From: an uncultured Clostridia bacterium
GTDB taxonomy: Bacteria > Bacillota > Clostridia > Oscillospirales > Ruminococcaceae
DNA: 64,000 nt
Direction of reading: 5' to 3'
Assembly: GCA_947631455.1 (NCBI GenBank)
Contig: CANRLH010000003.1
Coordinates: forward strand, 203,501-267,500
Shown: piece by piece, positions 62,969-64,000 of the stretch
How positions within the stretch are numbered: the stretch's first letter is position 1
How the letters are laid out: each line of letters begins with the position of its first letter
Notes under the pieces: generated by a model
The model's input: only the letters and a program-made list of their open reading frames with translations
The model's database searches: none
What the model was told of the DNA's origin: nothing
Program-made: the position numbers and the translations under genes

Positions 62969-63203
62969 CTAACTCACAAATATACCTTTCTTCTTTTGAA
63001 TCCCCAGACCGCTATTCTTGACATCTCCGTCCGCTTTGAATGCATTTCTTTTATAAAAAGATTCAGCTCTGTCATTCTGATCAAGAACCCAAATAGAAAT
63101 AGTCATATATCCACGATCTCTTATGGATTTTTGCACACTTAAGCGCATCATTAGGCACTGCTAGTCTAACTTCAAATTTAACCCAAGCTCCTTCATTTAG
63201 ATA
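62969..63203 (-). pseudogene. Broken GNAT acetyltransferase remnant
   Basis: Two pieces of a GNAT gene are joined out of frame. The upstream piece reads VRLAVPNDALKCAKIHKRSW, a typical GNAT N terminus. The downstream piece reads ISIWVLDQNDRAESFYKRNA, the conserved C-terminal part, and ends at 62969. The acetyl-CoA-binding middle (about 70-80 residues) is deleted and the frame changes. It cannot make a working enzyme. Confidence 0.7.
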
Positions 63204-63212
63204 ATTTTCTCC

Positions 63213-63590
63213 TTATATATTAAACAAACCGATTTCATTCCACAAATCCGGAAAATGCGCCTGCAAATCTCCTGTGCCATCATAATAACTTCCGCAGGCA
63301 AACAGCAGCTGATTCGGAAGATTTTCCTGCTTACCCGGACGGTAATAGAATCCGGCATCTTTGAGTTCCTTTTCGTACGCCAAAATATCATTAAAATCAT
63401 CAACTGCAACTGCGATGTCGATGATCGGCTTTGCCTTGATAGAGGGAATGGCCGTGCTGCCGACATGCTGAATGTCTGTAATGATGTCTCCAAGAACCTG
63501 TTTTAAACGGGCAATCGTATTCCAAGCCTCCGTTTCCCAAGCCGGTTCGTGATCGCACAGTTTAACCGTTCCGCGTTTTAATCCGAGCAT
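63213..63590 (-). CDS. GrpB-family (nucleotidyltransferase-fold) protein, shortened
   Basis: A 125-residue protein starting at ATG 63590 behind AAAGGAGG. ITDIQHVGSTAIPSIKAKPIIDIAVAVDD is the clear GrpB/UPF0157 signature (in pieces). Normal members are near 170 residues; here the end after LLFACGSYYDGTGD departs from the family, so the gene is cut short. Translation is open 24 codons upstream, but that part is a remnant of the bsh gene read in another frame. Confidence 0.7.
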   Translation of the reverse strand: MLGLKRGTVKLCDHEPAWETEAWNTIARLKQVLGDIITDIQHVGSTAIPSIKAKPIIDIAVAVDDFNDILAYEKELKDAGFYYRPGKQENLPNQLLFACGSYYDGTGDLQAHFPDLWNEIGLFNI

Positions 63591-63612
63591 ATACTGAACC
63601 TCCTTTGCGTAG

Positions 63613-63662
63613 GCCTGAAACAAAACTGATAGTTTCTTGGCGTTATAGTTTTTTCCACACAT
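63613..63662 (-). pseudogene. Remnant of a second bsh 5' end
   Basis: Bases 63613-63645 match 56780-56812 inside bsh (32 of 33 identical). The remnant starts with ATGTG at 63662, as bsh does, but lacks about 75 bases in between and the rest of the gene. It is joined directly to the GrpB ribosome site. Confidence 0.8.
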
Positions 63663-63663
63663 A

Positions 63664-63797
63664 ATTTAAATTCATAAGATATTGTACTATAAGAAAATTA
63701 TAGCAGGCAAAATTAGAATTGTCTAGTCAATTAACGCCAACAATAAAACCAAACATAAAAAAATCAGTCTGCAACTAATAGTTTACAGACTGTTTCT
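63664..63797 (-). repeat. Second copy of the bsh upstream region (promoter and terminator)
   Basis: About 134 bp resemble 56917-57053 at roughly three in four positions. Both copies carry a TAGAC-type -35 box and TATAAT with 17 bp (here 63725-63720 and 63702-63697) and the same CAGTCTG/CAGACTG terminator with T-run (63792-63765, T-run to 63755). The GrpB gene is thus driven by a bsh-type promoter. Confidence 0.75.
63755..63792 (-). terminator. Terminator upstream of the GrpB gene
   Basis: On the minus strand CAGTCTG and CAGACTG (63792-63786 with 63771-63765) pair perfectly around TAAACTATTAGTTG, followed by ATTTTTTT. It is the homologue of the one at 57011-57047. Confidence 0.85.
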
Positions 63798-64000
63798 GGC
63801 AGGGGCAGAAGGATTTGAAGTTGCCTCGCAACCCCTCTTGCGGTACCCGAAAAGCCTTCGGGCGCCTACCGGCGCTATTCCTTGGCTTTTTCGACCGCTG
63901 CGCCAACCCCTGCTCCCTGTTTCCGCCACAGGCGGCGGTCGCAGGCGTTGCCCGGCACGCTCCGCGTGCCTCGGCTTCAGCTTTTGCTCTAACAAAAATC
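63798..64000. repeat. GC-rich chain of short perfect hairpins, cut by window edge
   Basis: This stretch is far richer in G+C than the rest. It holds GTTGC-CTC-GCAAC (63820-63832) enclosed by AGGGG/CCCCT (63801-63805, 63832-63836), CCGAA/TTCGG (63847-63861), GCGCC-TACC-GGCGC (63862-63875), CCGCC-ACA-GGCGG (63923-63935) and GGCACGC-TCC-GCGTGCC (63954-63970). Reading frames are open in both directions here, but I consider them by-products. It is probably a dispersed repeat or a structured RNA. Confidence 0.6.

Noticed and set aside
63796..63822. Similarity of TGGCAGGGGCAGAAGGATTTGAA to the reverse complement of a tRNA 3' end (tRNA-Trp type), as for an attachment site
   Set aside because: The T-stem does not pair, and no anticodon or D-arm follows on the minus strand. 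A short likeness only; kept within the hairpin-chain entry.
63783..63995. Open frame of 70 codons on the minus strand in the GC-rich stretch
   Set aside because: Arg/Gly/Pro-rich, no ribosome site, spans the hairpins and part of a terminator; judged a by-product of composition.

Overview
The window looks like chromosome from a low-to-mid GC, Gram-positive anaerobe of the class Clostridia, most likely a gut member of the Ruminococcaceae/Oscillospiraceae. The reasons are strong AGGAG-type ribosome binding sites, Firmicutes-type regulators (Rex, HprK, WhiA, RapZ), a Na+-pumping decarboxylase module, EF-P-associated M16 proteins and a bile-salt-hydrolase-like enzyme. No species is claimed.

Layout. 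1-5796 (minus): TepA-like protease, YlzJ, UppP, FtsK/SpoIIIE, a ComEC-like metallo-hydrolase with DUF3006, and a cut-off RpiR regulator. 6031-9952 (plus): aconitase, isocitrate dehydrogenase and Rex, behind a promoter that carries a near-perfect Rex operator. 10023-37564 (almost all minus): housekeeping operons, namely HD hydrolase, oadG-oadB, recD2-comF, pnp, rpsO, yfmF-yfmH and lgt-folD, then a long cell-envelope and regulation cluster (murD, two M42 peptidases, GNAT, YnbB, hprK, PHP, murB, rapZ, whiA, dnaE). 38007-43658: prs, an ArsR-controlled P1B ATPase, a TtcA-like enzyme and rplM-rpsI with an L13-leader-like hairpin.

43649-55737 is a compact, AT-rich integrated element of about 12 kb in the 3' end of rpsI. 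It is bounded by a 12-bp direct repeat (attL/attR). Repressor and integrase face left. A Cro-like protein, a RepA-like ATPase, a TerS-like HTH protein, a Mor-like activator, a tape-measure-like protein, a sigma factor and an ArpU/RinA-like regulator face right. No portal, large terminase, capsid or lysis gene is visible. This resembles a phage-inducible chromosomal island (satellite) or a strongly reduced prophage, and it is the most interesting region.

55738-64000: a terminator apparently interrupted by a tiny inverted-repeat element, the bile salt hydrolase, then a minus-strand operon (CNNM transporter, membrane protein, amidohydrolase, pyrE, GtrA, CDF metal exporter, His-rich permease). 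The right edge is scrambled: a second copy of the hydrolase promoter fused to a truncated GrpB gene, a broken GNAT gene, and a GC-rich chain of short perfect hairpins that runs off the window.

The prediction is reading only; no searches were run. Family names rest on motifs and remembered family signatures.
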